64,000 nucleotides of DNA from HdN1 sp964473645 (GCA_964473645.1 CAYYPW010000001.1:62001-126000); one strand, 5' to 3'. Positions 1 to 9,230 are shown, counted from the stretch's first letter. Notes: generated by a model from the letters alone, not told the origin. Numbers and translations are program-made.

Positions 1-2
1 TG

Positions 3-2651
3 GCTTCTACCAGCCCCGCGCCTGCTACCGATTTCACCCCACCCGTGGTCGGCTGTGTGGTCGGCGGCGATGCCCGCGCCAGCCAGATCCTTGACCCAGA
101 TTTTCAACTGCAAGGACCGAACCCCGTCGGCACTGCCGGGGATTTTCTGCTCAGCAATGAAAAGGCCGCCTTCGTGATCACCGGCCTAGGTCCACAAAAA
201 ACCTACTACCACTACAGCGGAATTCTGGTCGATGCCGTCGCTCTGGATAATTGCGAGCAAAAGGTGGAGGAAAACTTTTTTGAAATGCCGTTGATGGTGT
301 CCCGCCTGCATTTTACCCGGCAGCCTTTATCAACCTTTCGTGCGTTTAATGCCGAACGCATCGAAATCATCAATGATGGCAGTAATGGCGAAGCTGCCAT
401 TGTGCGGGCTTATGGCAGTGATGACATTTACTGGCTGTTGGAGGTCGAGCTGATTGCCCGTGCCGCCTTGCAAAATACACCCAAGTCCCGCTCCCAACCG
501 TTCAATCTCGATATCGAAGTCGACTACATTCTCGAACCGAATTCGCCCACGCTGAAAGTCGAATACCGCCTGCGCAACCGCACCTCTGAATTCAACAGCT
601 TGTCGATGGCGTTCGTGTTGCTGTCCGCCGGCGGCGGGCCATTGTTGAACACCTTCTCAACCTTTGATCTGAGTGCCGAAGGCTTGAATCTGCAATATGG
701 TTTGCCTTGGGTATCGGCGAGCGATGGCCGCAGCACCTATGTGTATGGCGCGGATTCGGATGTGCTCACCACCACACATATTTCCGGGGTGGATGCGCTG
801 TTTGACGCCCGCCAATTTGGCAATACTTGGCTGGGACAATTGCTGGCACCGCATGGCCAGCCGCGCGATACCTTGCAACGGGATTTCTATGTCACGGTGA
901 CCGCCGGCGATGAGTTGGCGTCCATTCGGGATTATCTGGCGTCTACCCCACGCTCGCTCAACGTCATAACGACCCCTGTCAGTGGGCAGGTGGTTGACGA
1001 TGCGACCGGGGCTCCGTTGGCGGGCGTAAAAATCGAATTTCAAACACTCAAACAGAATTTTTTGCGTGACTGGCCGTTTGAGACATTTCTTACCACCTAT
1101 ACCGACGCACAAGGACAATTTGGCGGGGATGTTCCTCTGCTTTCATATCTGCCCTCCAATCAGCCGTATCGGATCATCGCCACGCAGGATGGGCGTGAAC
1201 CGGTGGGCCCTGTTGCGCTGCAACCTAATCAGCTGAATGCCATCGATTTGCGCATGGGCGGTAGCGGCGAAGTCAGCTATCGCATTGTCGACCAGAACGG
1301 TCAGCCTTCCCCTGCCCGTATTTCCGTGTATCGAGATGACCGCTTTGTCAAACGGCTCTACACCGCGACCGGTAACGGAGACTTTAAGCTGCCACCCGGC
1401 AATTACCAGATCGGTATTTCACGGGGTTTCGAATATTCCATCGTCGAGATGTCGCTAGCAGTAACGGCAGGCGACACTACCCCGTTGAATGCCAGTCTCG
1501 AACACGTGGTCGACACACAAGGTTTCATGAGTTTTGATGCGCATGTGCATTCCGACCCTAGCCCCGACAGCTATGTGAAAGAAGCGGATCGCATTCGCAC
1601 TGCTGCCGCTACCGGGCTTGAGGTCGTGGTCGCCACCGATCACGAAATCATTACTGATCTCGCCCCCGCCGTGCGCGAAGCCGGTGCCGAAGCGTTTGTT
1701 GCATCCGTGATGGGGCAAGAAGTGACGGCGGGCATTCCCAATCACACCATCGCTTACCCGCTGCAACACGACCCGAATTCTCTGATGCCCAACGGCAAAC
1801 CACGCCGCCAGTTTGTGGCTTGGCACGGCCTCGACATCGCTCAGATCTTCGCTGAAGAAGCCCGCCGTGGCGCCCAGGTTCGCACACTCGCCCACCCGCG
1901 CAGCGATTATCTCAATTTGATTCAATGGGATCGTATCACGGGGGCCCCTGGCATGACCGATCCCACTCGCCTGGGTTTTGATACCGACGCCCAATTATGG
2001 TCGTGGGATTTCGAAGCCATGGAATATATGAACGGGCCATCGGCGGTATTTTCCTCGGGCTTGTTTGAGGATTGGATGAGTTTTCTCAATCATGGCCATC
2101 GCATCACCGCGACCGGCGCCAGCGATGTACATGGTTTTGAATTACCTGGTATGCCGAGAAATTACTTCCCGGCCAGCAGTGATCGCCCAGGCGCATTTCG
2201 TGAAAATGAATTGGTCAGTGCGGTGCAAAATGGCCGCTTATTGGTGAGCACGGGGGCGTTTGCGCGGATCGCGGTCAATGATACCTCCACCATGGGGGAC
2301 ACACTGACGGATACCGATGGCCGCGTTGACCTGAGTTTACAGGTGCAGGCCTTGCCGCAAATCGACGTTGAGCACGTGCGCGTGTATGTGAATTGCGATG
2401 AGGTCGCGCGTTATGAGGCCACTCAGGCGGTCGGTAGCGTGGTGAAACTGGATGGCCACTGGGAGTTGCCGTTACCTGCCAATGAAGATGCGCATATCGT
2501 CGTGCAGGGATTTGGTCGTTTGCCGTTTCCGCGGGAATTGCCGCAGTTTGATGCGACCGAGGTGCCGAGATTTGTAACGAACCCGGTGTATGTCGATGGG
2601 GACGGCGATGGGGTTTTCACGGCGCCGGGGGGTAAGCAGTGTCGGTTTTAA
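3..2651 (+). CDS. CehA/McbA-family metallohydrolase (PHP-like), 5' partial
   Basis: The reading frame is open to the left edge of the window, so the start and any signal peptide lie upstream. About 880 residues are visible. The N-terminal half (to about residue 320) is beta-rich, followed by two carboxypeptidase-regulatory-like beta-sandwich segments (about 315-500). The C-terminal third is a PHP-type metal site: DAHVHSDPSPDS near residue 513, ATDHE near 545, GQEVTAG, LAHPR and GASDVHG, which are the metal-ligand motifs of the CehA/McbA family. Family members hydrolyse esters, amides or phosphoesters, but the substrate here cannot be read. A secreted or periplasmic location is likely from the beta-sandwich domains. 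A GC-rich hairpin follows the stop. The family call is firm; the substrate is unknown. Confidence 0.8.
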   Translation, partial: ASTSPAPATDFTPPVVGCVVGGDARASQILDPDFQLQGPNPVGTAGDFLLSNEKAAFVITGLGPQKTYYHYSGILVDAVALDNCEQKVEENFFEMPLMVSRLHFTRQPLSTFRAFNAERIEIINDGSNGEAAIVRAYGSDDIYWLLEVELIARAALQNTPKSRSQPFNLDIEVDYILEPNSPTLKVEYRLRNRTSEFNSLSMAFVLLSAGGGPLLNTFSTFDLSAEGLNLQYGLPWVSASDGRSTYVYGADSDVLTTTHISGVDALFDARQFGNTWLGQLLAPHGQPRDTLQRDFYVTVTAGDELASIRDYLASTPRSLNVITTPVSGQVVDDATGAPLAGVKIEFQTLKQNFLRDWPFETFLTTYTDAQGQFGGDVPLLSYLPSNQPYRIIATQDGREPVGPVALQPNQLNAIDLRMGGSGEVSYRIVDQNGQPSPARISVYRDDRFVKRLYTATGNGDFKLPPGNYQIGISRGFEYSIVEMSLAVTAGDTTPLNASLEHVVDTQGFMSFDAHVHSDPSPDSYVKEADRIRTAAATGLEVVVATDHEIITDLAPAVREAGAEAFVASVMGQEVTAGIPNHTIAYPLQHDPNSLMPNGKPRRQFVAWHGLDIAQIFAEEARRGAQVRTLAHPRSDYLNLIQWDRITGAPGMTDPTRLGFDTDAQLWSWDFEAMEYMNGPSAVFSSGLFEDWMSFLNHGHRITATGASDVHGFELPGMPRNYFPASSDRPGAFRENELVSAVQNGRLLVSTGAFARIAVNDTSTMGDTLTDTDGRVDLSLQVQALPQIDVEHVRVYVNCDEVARYEATQAVGSVVKLDGHWELPLPANEDAHIVVQGFGRLPFPRELPQFDATEVPRFVTNPVYVDGDGDGVFTAPGGKQCRF

Positions 2652-2656
2652 ACGGT

Positions 2657-2676
2657 GCCCGGCGCCAATGCCGGGC
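2657..2676 (+). terminator. GC-rich hairpin after the CehA-like gene
   Basis: Perfect 7-bp stem GCCCGGC / GCCGGGC with a 6-nt loop, 6 bp after the stop codon. There is no T-tract, so it may act as a weak terminator or an mRNA-stabilising hairpin. Confidence 0.4.
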
Positions 2677-2821
2677 GCACGCCCTACATTCTCTCTGCCA
2701 TGCTCGCTGCGATACACTTTTCTCAAATTCCACACGCTGAACTATTCTTACTGTCACGCACGTATCTCTACCCACATACGCATCCTCTTACTCATCACTC
2801 TGCGACCCCACTCGAGGTTTT

Positions 2822-4000
2822 ATGAGACCGCTCGTCCTGATTCCCCTGCTTGGCTTGCTCGCTGCCCCTTTGGAGGTAGTCCACGCAGCAGACATCCAGT
2901 TGTCGGGATATGGCTCCTTTATCGGCGGTATCCGCAGCGCCGAGAATGGTGATAGTTATGATGATTACCACATTGAAACACTGGATTTCAAACCCGATTC
3001 CCTCGTAGGCGTGCAAGTCTCCACCGAAATCAGTGACCAGGCATCTGTAACGGTTCAACTGTTGGCGAAAGGCGTCGAAGGCTGGTCAACCGATGTCAAC
3101 TGGGCCTACGTGCGCTACCAACCCAGCAATGATTTTGCCTGGAAACTGGGGCGATTGGGCATTCCGTTTTATCTGTACTCCGATTATCTCTCGGTGGGTT
3201 ACAGCTTCCCCTGGATTTCGCCGCCTTATCATGCTTATCACGTGCCCTATTCCAATATCGACGGTGCGGATTTCGTCTATTCACTCACGTTTGATAACGT
3301 AGATGTTGAGCTGCAAGGTTATGTCGGTACGTCCTCGTTCACCCCCATTACCGGCATATTCGTCGACATGCCCACCGAAACCCGCGACCAGTTCGGGCTG
3401 GTAATGGAGCTGAATTGGCAATCCTGGAAATTCCGTTACGGCTATCATGGCTCACAGCTCTACGTGGATACCTCTGCCACGGCCAATGGCCGTCTTGCCG
3501 ATGATCTGGCGAACGCACTGGAGGCAGAAGGTTACGATAAACAGGCAGAAAAATTCCGGGTAGAAGACGACTACACCGATTTCCAAGGAATCGCCGCGCA
3601 GTATGATGATGGCCGTTATCTCGTGATTCTGGAAGGGATGCAGATTTCAACCCACGACGATACGCCCGCACCGCTCGATAGAGCGTATTACCTGACGGGA
3701 GGCTATCGTCAGGGTAATTTTCTCTACCACCTGACCTATAGCGTTAAAGATCATCTACGACCCAACCTGCTCGATGATCTTCCTGCCAGCTCGCCCTCGT
3801 ATGCATTGGTTAAATTCATTGAAGAAGGCGTCATTGAAGATGAATCCGCCTGGACCCTGGGCCTACGCTGGGATTTTGTCGATGGCCTGACCTTCAAGGT
3901 AGAAGCGACCGATGTGACCGACAACCGATATCGCAAGCTGAATCACAATGATGAAGGCGATATCCAGTTGTTCCGCTTTGGCATTCAGACAGTATTTTGA
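2822..4000 (+). CDS. Outer-membrane porin-like beta-barrel protein
   Basis: A 392-residue protein with a clear signal peptide (hydrophobic stretch ending at VVHAA, about residue 23) followed by a beta-barrel pattern: alternating aromatic/polar strands, GRLGIPFY and YLTGGYRQGNFLYHLTYSV, and a C-terminal aromatic residue (TVF) typical of BAM-assembled barrels. It resembles general and phosphate-selective porins of Gammaproteobacteria. A GAGG ribosome site lies 4 nt before the ATG. Only 13 bp separate it from the next gene, a small PstS-like periplasmic protein, so the two probably form an operon for uptake or sensing of a solute. The ligand is unknown. Confidence 0.75.
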   Translation: MRPLVLIPLLGLLAAPLEVVHAADIQLSGYGSFIGGIRSAENGDSYDDYHIETLDFKPDSLVGVQVSTEISDQASVTVQLLAKGVEGWSTDVNWAYVRYQPSNDFAWKLGRLGIPFYLYSDYLSVGYSFPWISPPYHAYHVPYSNIDGADFVYSLTFDNVDVELQGYVGTSSFTPITGIFVDMPTETRDQFGLVMELNWQSWKFRYGYHGSQLYVDTSATANGRLADDLANALEAEGYDKQAEKFRVEDDYTDFQGIAAQYDDGRYLVILEGMQISTHDDTPAPLDRAYYLTGGYRQGNFLYHLTYSVKDHLRPNLLDDLPASSPSYALVKFIEEGVIEDESAWTLGLRWDFVDGLTFKVEATDVTDNRYRKLNHNDEGDIQLFRFGIQTVF

Positions 4001-4013
4001 GGGGAGGATGAAA

Positions 4014-4442
4014 ATGAAAATGTCATTTCTTCCCTTGTTGGCCAGTGTGTTTATCAGTGTTGCTGCCCAGGCAGATATCGTGGTGATTGCTCATGCCTCG
4101 TCACCCCTCAAGACTCTGACGCGCGAAGAAATCGGTCGCATTTATATGAAGCGCATGAAACATTTGCCAAGGGCCAAACAGCTGGAATTGTTTCCTGTCA
4201 GCCAGTCCTCTGTCGCTGGCATGCAAGATGCCTTTTATCTGCATGTTACCGACAAGGACCAAAATCAATTGCGTGCCTATTGGGCGCGACTGCTGTTTAC
4301 CGGCAAGGATAAGCCGCCAAAGGATGGCAAGGATGATGAAGGTGTCAAACGTTTGGTCGCCGAAAGTCCAGGTACTATTGGATTCATTCAGTCATCGGCA
4401 CTGAGCCAAGAATTTAAAGTGCTATATCGAATGACGCCATGA
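4014..4442 (+). CDS. Small PstS-like periplasmic substrate-binding protein
   Basis: About 142 residues with a signal peptide ending near AAQA. The mature part starts DIVVIAHASSPLKTLTREEI and contains IYMKRM and the ending SPGTIGFIQSSAL, the pattern of short phosphate-ABC-type periplasmic binding domains (PBP-like). It is about half the length of PstS, as expected for stand-alone short members of this family, which are often found beside porins or sensor genes rather than in pst operons. I chose the ATG at 4014 because GGAGG lies 6 nt upstream; ATGs at 4008 and 4020 are in the same frame. The function is inferred from family and context only. Confidence 0.7.
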   Translation: MKMSFLPLLASVFISVAAQADIVVIAHASSPLKTLTREEIGRIYMKRMKHLPRAKQLELFPVSQSSVAGMQDAFYLHVTDKDQNQLRAYWARLLFTGKDKPPKDGKDDEGVKRLVAESPGTIGFIQSSALSQEFKVLYRMTP

Positions 4443-4566
4443 CAACAGCATTTGTTCGCAATGCCCTAAGCCCCCGCCACGCGACGCAAAACCCCTACGG
4501 GGTATCGGGCAATCCCCGCCGGCTTGTCTATACTTGATCTGTCATCACTCACGACAGGATGCTCCT

Positions 4567-5340
4567 GTGAAAAAGGCATTTCTTCTGCTTTGCGCATTCG
4601 CGTCAGCGCCCTTGCTTTTTCTCGGCAACGGCAACGCTCATGCCGATACCGTGACCATTCGCGCGGATCATTGGTATCCCATGAACGGCACCCCCGGTGC
4701 GGCGCTACCGGGCTTTATGATCGAGATCGCCCAGCAGTCGCTTGCCAAGGCCGGCCACACCGTCGATTACGCCCTCATGCCCTGGGAGCGCGCCCTTTAC
4801 TCCGCGCAGAAAGGCCAGATCGATTGTGTGGTGGGTGCGTATAAAAGTGATGCGCCAGACCTGCTATTCCCTGAGAGCAGTCAAGGGGTGGACACTGTGG
4901 CGGCCTATGTTAAAAAAGGCAACCCTTGGCGTTACAGCACGGTGGAAGCCCTCAAATCCATCAAATTGGGGGCCATTTCGGGCTATGGTTATGGCGATGA
5001 GATCGACGCGTATATTGAGAAAAATCCCACGCACGTACAATTGACGGTGGGAGAAACCGCCCTCGATCAAAACATCAAAAAGTTGCTGGCAGGCCGCATT
5101 GATGTGCTCATTGAATCGCCCGCCGTCTTTGACGCCAAACTAAAAGAATTGAAGCAGGAAAACCAGTTTGAACAGGCCGGTACGCTCTCGGATGTCGAGA
5201 ATCTGTATATCGCTTGCTCACCGGTAAAGGAATCCTCAAAAACGTATATCAAACTGATCGGCGAAGGAACCGAAGCGCTGCGCCAAAGCGGTGAACTGGC
5301 AAAAATCCTCGCCAAATACGGTCTTAAAGACTGGAAATAG
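4567..5340 (+). CDS. Periplasmic amino-acid-type solute-binding protein (SBP_bac_3)
   Basis: A 257-residue protein with a signal peptide (KKAFLLLCAFA...HADT). The mature part has the type-II periplasmic-binding fold pattern of the SBP_bac_3 family: IRADHWYPMNG near the N-terminus, PGFMIEIAQQSL, YALMPWERAL and GQIDCVVGAYKS. I chose the GTG at 4567 because AGGA sits 7 nt upstream; an ATG 33 nt earlier would put polar residues before the signal peptide. No permease genes are nearby. The next gene is a chemoreceptor, so this protein may feed a signalling pathway rather than transport. That link is inference. Confidence 0.75.
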   Translation: MKKAFLLLCAFASAPLLFLGNGNAHADTVTIRADHWYPMNGTPGAALPGFMIEIAQQSLAKAGHTVDYALMPWERALYSAQKGQIDCVVGAYKSDAPDLLFPESSQGVDTVAAYVKKGNPWRYSTVEALKSIKLGAISGYGYGDEIDAYIEKNPTHVQLTVGETALDQNIKKLLAGRIDVLIESPAVFDAKLKELKQENQFEQAGTLSDVENLYIACSPVKESSKTYIKLIGEGTEALRQSGELAKILAKYGLKDWK

Positions 5341-5370
5341 ACGAACTTTTTTCAATCTGTTGAAACACTT

Positions 5371-5424
5371 ATGTTAAAGCACTTATGTTAACCCCTCTAT
5401 GTTGAAGCGTTTATGTTGAAGTCC
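5371..5424 (+). repeat. 14-bp tandem repeat carrying three mini-ORFs before the chemoreceptor gene
   Basis: ATG codons occur at 5371, 5385, 5399 and 5413, exactly 14 bp apart, each within an imperfect ATGTTRAAGC repeat. The first three open 6-codon frames (MLKHLC, MLTPLC, MLKRLC) whose stop codons (TAA, TGA, TGA) begin 4 nt after the start of the next ATG. The fourth ATG opens the chemoreceptor (MLKSLS...). The repeat therefore looks like a duplication of the gene's own start region. Confidence 0.8.
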
Positions 5425-6921
5425 CTGAGCGCCAAACTCAATGTAACCTTGGTGTGTGTCACCACACTGATACTCGCCGCTGCGGGCGCCTGGAACACGC
5501 ATAACCTGCATCAGCAAGAAATCGAGCGCCTGGAATCGGATGCAGGCGCCATGCTTCAGCGCCTGAATGCCACCCTACCTCAGACGTTATGGGATTTCGC
5601 GCCGCCGCAAGCGGAAAAAATCCTCAAGGGCGAACAACACCCCTCGTTACTGGGCATTCGTGTGACTGATACCGAAGGCAAGGTATTTGCACAATCCGGG
5701 ATCGATGATGAAACAGGCGCCGCACTGCCCGACGCCGCGATGGAACGCACGCTGAATTTGACGTTCAACGATGGCGGCACACTCAATACCGTCGGCACCC
5801 TGACACTCTATCTTACCGATGCAGCGATCCAGGCGCGCGTGAAAGATGCGGTGATCACGCGATTCATTGAAATCATTGTGCTCGATATCATGCTCTCGAT
5901 GGCCCTGGGCTTTTCGTTGGGCCAATTGGTAATGTCCCCCCTCAAGCGCGTGTTAGACACCATCAACACCATTACCCGTGAACGTGATTTGAGCCGCCGC
6001 GTCGCCCATCGATCCGACGATGAACTTGGGCAATTATCGGTAGGCATCAATGCCTTCCTAAATGATATTCAGCAGCTGGTCGGGGAGATCAATAACGCTA
6101 CTGCTAAGCTTCTCCACGTCGCTACCGACACGACACACTCACACAGCAAACTGCAGGAGGAGATGAACCGCCAGCAATTTGCCATCGACATGCTCACCAC
6201 TGCATTGCACGAAATCGGTATCACCGCACGCGATGTTGCCAAAAACAGCAGTGACACCGCCAAACTGGTCAGCACCGCCCAACGCGATACTGCCAATGGC
6301 CTCACGCAAGTTCAAATGTCGACCGAAACCACAACCAAGCTCACCACCGAAGTGGGTCGCTCCGCCGAAGCTATCGATCAGTTGCGCGTGCAAGTGGATG
6401 CCATCACCCATGTGCTCGATGTCATACGCGATGTGGCTGAGCAGACCAACCTGCTGGCACTCAATGCATCTATTGAAGCCGCGCGCGCAGGGGATCAGGG
6501 GCGCGGGTTTGCCGTGGTCGCCGATGAAGTGCGCTCACTGGCCAGCCGCACCCAGCAGTCGACACGCCAGATCAGCGCCAGCCTGGAGGAATTACACAGC
6601 ACCACCGAAAAAACCGTCACCACCATGCGAGACAGCCTGCCCATGGCCACCGTGAGCATCGAAAACGCCAAAGATGCCGGGCAATCAATCAACCGCATTC
6701 TGGGCAGCGTTAACCTGATCCTCGATCGGGCACAGCAAATTGCGTCAGCCGCTGAGCAACAAAGCTCGTCGCTGACCGAGATCGATGAAAGTGTTAAGAA
6801 CATTAACAACGTACTCGAACATACACTGGAAGTGGCCGAGACCACCCAACGACTCAATCATGATTTGGCCGCGACAGTGTCCAATCTGCAAAAACTTACG
6901 GTAAGATTCAAGACTTTCTGA
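5413..6921 (+). CDS. Methyl-accepting chemotaxis protein
   Basis: A 502-residue chemoreceptor. TM1 is at about residues 8-27, a periplasmic loop of about 115 residues follows, and TM2 is at about 150-175. A HAMP domain (MSPLKRVLDTINTITRE) leads into the long cytoplasmic coiled coil with the signature hairpin EQTNLLALNASIEAARAGD and GRGFAVVADEVRSLA that binds CheA and CheW. The C-terminus (LQKLTVRFKTF) lacks the pentapeptide tether used by CheR. The loop has no ligand domain I recognise with confidence. The ATG at 5413 is the last of four ATGs in a 14-bp repeat; a GAAG lies 5 nt before it. The preceding solute-binding protein is a plausible ligand adaptor. Confidence 0.92.
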   Translation: MLKSLSAKLNVTLVCVTTLILAAAGAWNTHNLHQQEIERLESDAGAMLQRLNATLPQTLWDFAPPQAEKILKGEQHPSLLGIRVTDTEGKVFAQSGIDDETGAALPDAAMERTLNLTFNDGGTLNTVGTLTLYLTDAAIQARVKDAVITRFIEIIVLDIMLSMALGFSLGQLVMSPLKRVLDTINTITRERDLSRRVAHRSDDELGQLSVGINAFLNDIQQLVGEINNATAKLLHVATDTTHSHSKLQEEMNRQQFAIDMLTTALHEIGITARDVAKNSSDTAKLVSTAQRDTANGLTQVQMSTETTTKLTTEVGRSAEAIDQLRVQVDAITHVLDVIRDVAEQTNLLALNASIEAARAGDQGRGFAVVADEVRSLASRTQQSTRQISASLEELHSTTEKTVTTMRDSLPMATVSIENAKDAGQSINRILGSVNLILDRAQQIASAAEQQSSSLTEIDESVKNINNVLEHTLEVAETTQRLNHDLAATVSNLQKLTVRFKTF

Positions 6922-7050
6922 GCAAGCGCTTGCCCGACTCAGGGAGCCAAGATCGGCGCGCCTAGCCTGTTGGCCGCTAACCCCATTAAAAGCACGCTGT
7001 CATCCCAGGTGGGAATCGCCAGCCGCCGTAACTTGCAGGATGCATCCCCC

Positions 7051-7761
7051 ATGCGCCGTTACCCCGACACTCTCACCCCACACCGAGCCCTGCCGCGTAA
7101 CGCCCTCGGACAGGATTATTTCGTGGGCGATATTCATGGGCAATATACCCATTTGATGGCACAGCTCGACGCGGTGGGCTTTAACCCCGCGGCTGACCGC
7201 CTGATTGCGACCGGCGATTTGATCGACCGGGGCGAAGAAAATATCGATGTACTCGCCTTGCTTGAACACCCCTGGTTTTATTCAGTGTTGGGCAATCACG
7301 AGATCATGCTGCTGGAGTGGCTGCTGGGAAATGCACCACACTACTATCAAATGCAGGTACAAAACGGTGGCGACTGGGTCGCCTACGTCGAGGACGATGT
7401 GCTGATGACACACGCTCAGTTATTGGTGCAAAAATGTCCGCTCGCGTACACGATTGATACGTCGCAAGGACAGGTTGGCATCTGTCATACCGATCCACTG
7501 AATAACGACTGGCATGCAATGCAGTCCTTTTCTATCGACGCGTTCAATGCGGAGCTGGGCAGTTTGTGGTCACGGCAACGCTATCACCATACACGCATGG
7601 ACAAACCTGTTGCGCGTGTTGCCAATATTGATTTTGTAATTTGTGGGCATGTGGCCTGCGAACAGCCAGTTTGGGCAGCCAATCAAGTATTTATCGATAC
7701 CAAATTCCGCGGTGGAGCTCTGACTGTGCAACCCCTGGCAAGCCTGCTGCCAAACGCATGA
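7051..7761 (+). CDS. Serine/threonine protein phosphatase (PPP/metallophosphoesterase)
   Basis: A 236-residue calcineurin-like phosphoesterase of the bacterial PrpA/lambda-phosphatase type. The metal-binding motifs are all present: GDIHG near residue 22, GDLIDRGEEN and LGNHEIMLLE, with a late GHVACEQP histidine. It would hydrolyse phosphoserine, phosphothreonine or small phosphoesters in the cytoplasm. The frame is open upstream to a TTG at 6970, but the ATG at 7051 gives the usual family length and has an AGGA 10 nt upstream. It stands alone after the chemoreceptor gene and is followed by a strong hairpin. Confidence 0.88.
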   Translation: MRRYPDTLTPHRALPRNALGQDYFVGDIHGQYTHLMAQLDAVGFNPAADRLIATGDLIDRGEENIDVLALLEHPWFYSVLGNHEIMLLEWLLGNAPHYYQMQVQNGGDWVAYVEDDVLMTHAQLLVQKCPLAYTIDTSQGQVGICHTDPLNNDWHAMQSFSIDAFNAELGSLWSRQRYHHTRMDKPVARVANIDFVICGHVACEQPVWAANQVFIDTKFRGGALTVQPLASLLPNA

Positions 7762-7770
7762 CTGCATTTA

Positions 7771-7801
7771 CCGGGCTCGATAACACGGCTATCGAGCCCG
7801 G
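7771..7801. terminator. 11-bp perfect hairpin after the phosphatase gene
   Basis: CCGGGCTCGAT and ATCGAGCCCGG pair perfectly around a 9-nt loop, 10 bp after the phosphatase stop. There is no T-run on either strand, so it may be a bidirectional stem between converging genes rather than a classic intrinsic terminator. Confidence 0.55.
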
Positions 7802-7816
7802 AATAGTTGGCTGCTG

Positions 7817-7891
7817 ACTATTCAAGTTCCCGCTATTCAAACACCAACTACTCAAATACTACCTATTCAAACACCAACTACTCAAACACTA
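7817..7891 (-). repeat. 15-bp tandem repeat spanning a stop codon
   Basis: Five imperfect 15-bp units (core on the plus strand: CTACTCAAACAC / CTATTCAAACAC). The longest identical stretch is 24 bp, at 7833-7856 and 7863-7886. Read on the minus strand in the frame of the lipoprotein gene, the units encode LVFE-stop, LVFE-stop, VVFE-stop, LVFE-stop and RELE-stop. The end of the gene, stop codon included, has thus been copied in frame. Confidence 0.85.
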
Positions 7892-9230
7892 AGAACTGCA
7901 ACACCCGCTCCTGCGGCAAGAAATAAATCGAATCGCGATCTTCGGTGTGGTAGGACGAATAAAATACTTTGCCATCCCCTACCCGGAACGATGCTGTCAA
8001 GGGTTTGACCGATTCGGCTTCATTCGACGTTGACACGGCACCCGATACATAAAAATTTACCGGCGCCGTCGTGGTGTCGTGAGCAGCGTCCATGACCGCC
8101 CAGCTACTCAGCAAGCCTTCGATAAGCAGCGAGTTGTCGGCGTTTAGGCAGGCCGCGTTATTTTCACACGTAACGTTACCTAAAAACGCCAGCAAACTGT
8201 TATCGAGCACAGAGGCGTTTGGTACCGTAATACCGCCCGTACCCGTTTCGGCATCATTCGGATTTTCTGCGGTAGCAGCGGCAGTTTCGTCACTGCCATC
8301 GAAGTCAATATACGCCGGGAACGTCTGCTCCAGATAATCGTAGGCCAGATCCGTCATATACAACCGCCCACCCGCTTCCACGTAGGCACGCAAGGCGGTC
8401 GTTACGGCAGAGCTCACGGGATCGGCGCCATTGTCCGTTTCGTATTCATTTACGCCGCAATTAATGAAGACGATGTCATAGTCATGCAAACGCGGCAGGC
8501 CGTCACCCCGATCGGTAAACAATTGGGAAAATCCAGGTTTCGTCTCACCTGCATAGCCACCACCGTCATACAGATCGAATTTTTCTGTGCCCGGCACCAG
8601 ATGGCCGAGTTCATCGATCTCACCAAACCCGGTTTTGGCCAATACGTTCTGAATACTGTCGTAGCTCCCGGTAACGACCGCCATGCGGGTCGCACTTTCA
8701 CTTTCGGTGTCGGTTTCGACCTCTACGACACCGATATCCATTGGCACGTCTGACGATGCCTCGCGACTATCAAAGGCAATATTTGCAGAAAAAGCGCCTT
8801 TAACCGCCACCAACTCAGACAGCAAGCCTTCCGGCACCATCAAGGTGAAGCTGCCATCGCCATTGGTGCAGGTGGCTACTTGGTAAGCAACCGGAGGTGT
8901 CTCGCAGTCGATCCCCACGGCTTTCACCCCAGCTGCCCGCACCACGGCGGATTCTGGCAGGTAAATGGTGGCATTCACCATGGGCGTGGTGCCATCGGGT
9001 GCCACCAAACGCCCGCTTAGCGATATTTGTTGCGGGGCCGGCGTGATGACTTCACCGCCCCCTACGATTTCTCCACCGTCGACGATTTCACCGCCACCAT
9101 CAACGACGTCATCACTGCCTGTCGTGCGCGGCTGATCATGGCCGTCACTGCCACCACAACCCACCATCGCTGCCGCGATTAATACTGACGCTACCCACGT
9201 GCGTATAAACCCTTCCTTACAATGCTGCAT
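7878..9230 (-). CDS. Lipoprotein with carboxypeptidase-like and GATase-like segments
   Basis: A 450-residue predicted lipoprotein. The signal ends in AAMVGC, giving a lipid-modified Cys followed by GGSDG. A Gly/Glu/Val-rich linker (about residues 35-65) leads to a carboxypeptidase-regulatory-like beta-sandwich (SGRLVAPDGTTPMVNATIYL). From about residue 185 there is a Rossmann-like segment (DYDIVFINCGVNEYETDN, LRAYVEAGGRLYMTDLAYDY, VFYSSYHTED) that resembles ThuA/glutamine-amidotransferase-like folds often found in secreted proteins. I chose the ATG at 9230: GGGAG lies 7 nt upstream, and the longer frame adds a polar tail before the signal. The function is unknown. The stop codon sits in a tandem repeat. 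Confidence 0.75.
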   Translation of the reverse strand: MQHCKEGFIRTWVASVLIAAAMVGCGGSDGHDQPRTTGSDDVVDGGGEIVDGGEIVGGGEVITPAPQQISLSGRLVAPDGTTPMVNATIYLPESAVVRAAGVKAVGIDCETPPVAYQVATCTNGDGSFTLMVPEGLLSELVAVKGAFSANIAFDSREASSDVPMDIGVVEVETDTESESATRMAVVTGSYDSIQNVLAKTGFGEIDELGHLVPGTEKFDLYDGGGYAGETKPGFSQLFTDRGDGLPRLHDYDIVFINCGVNEYETDNGADPVSSAVTTALRAYVEAGGRLYMTDLAYDYLEQTFPAYIDFDGSDETAAATAENPNDAETGTGGITVPNASVLDNSLLAFLGNVTCENNAACLNADNSLLIEGLLSSWAVMDAAHDTTTAPVNFYVSGAVSTSNEAESVKPLTASFRVGDGKVFYSSYHTEDRDSIYFLPQERVLQFLVFE

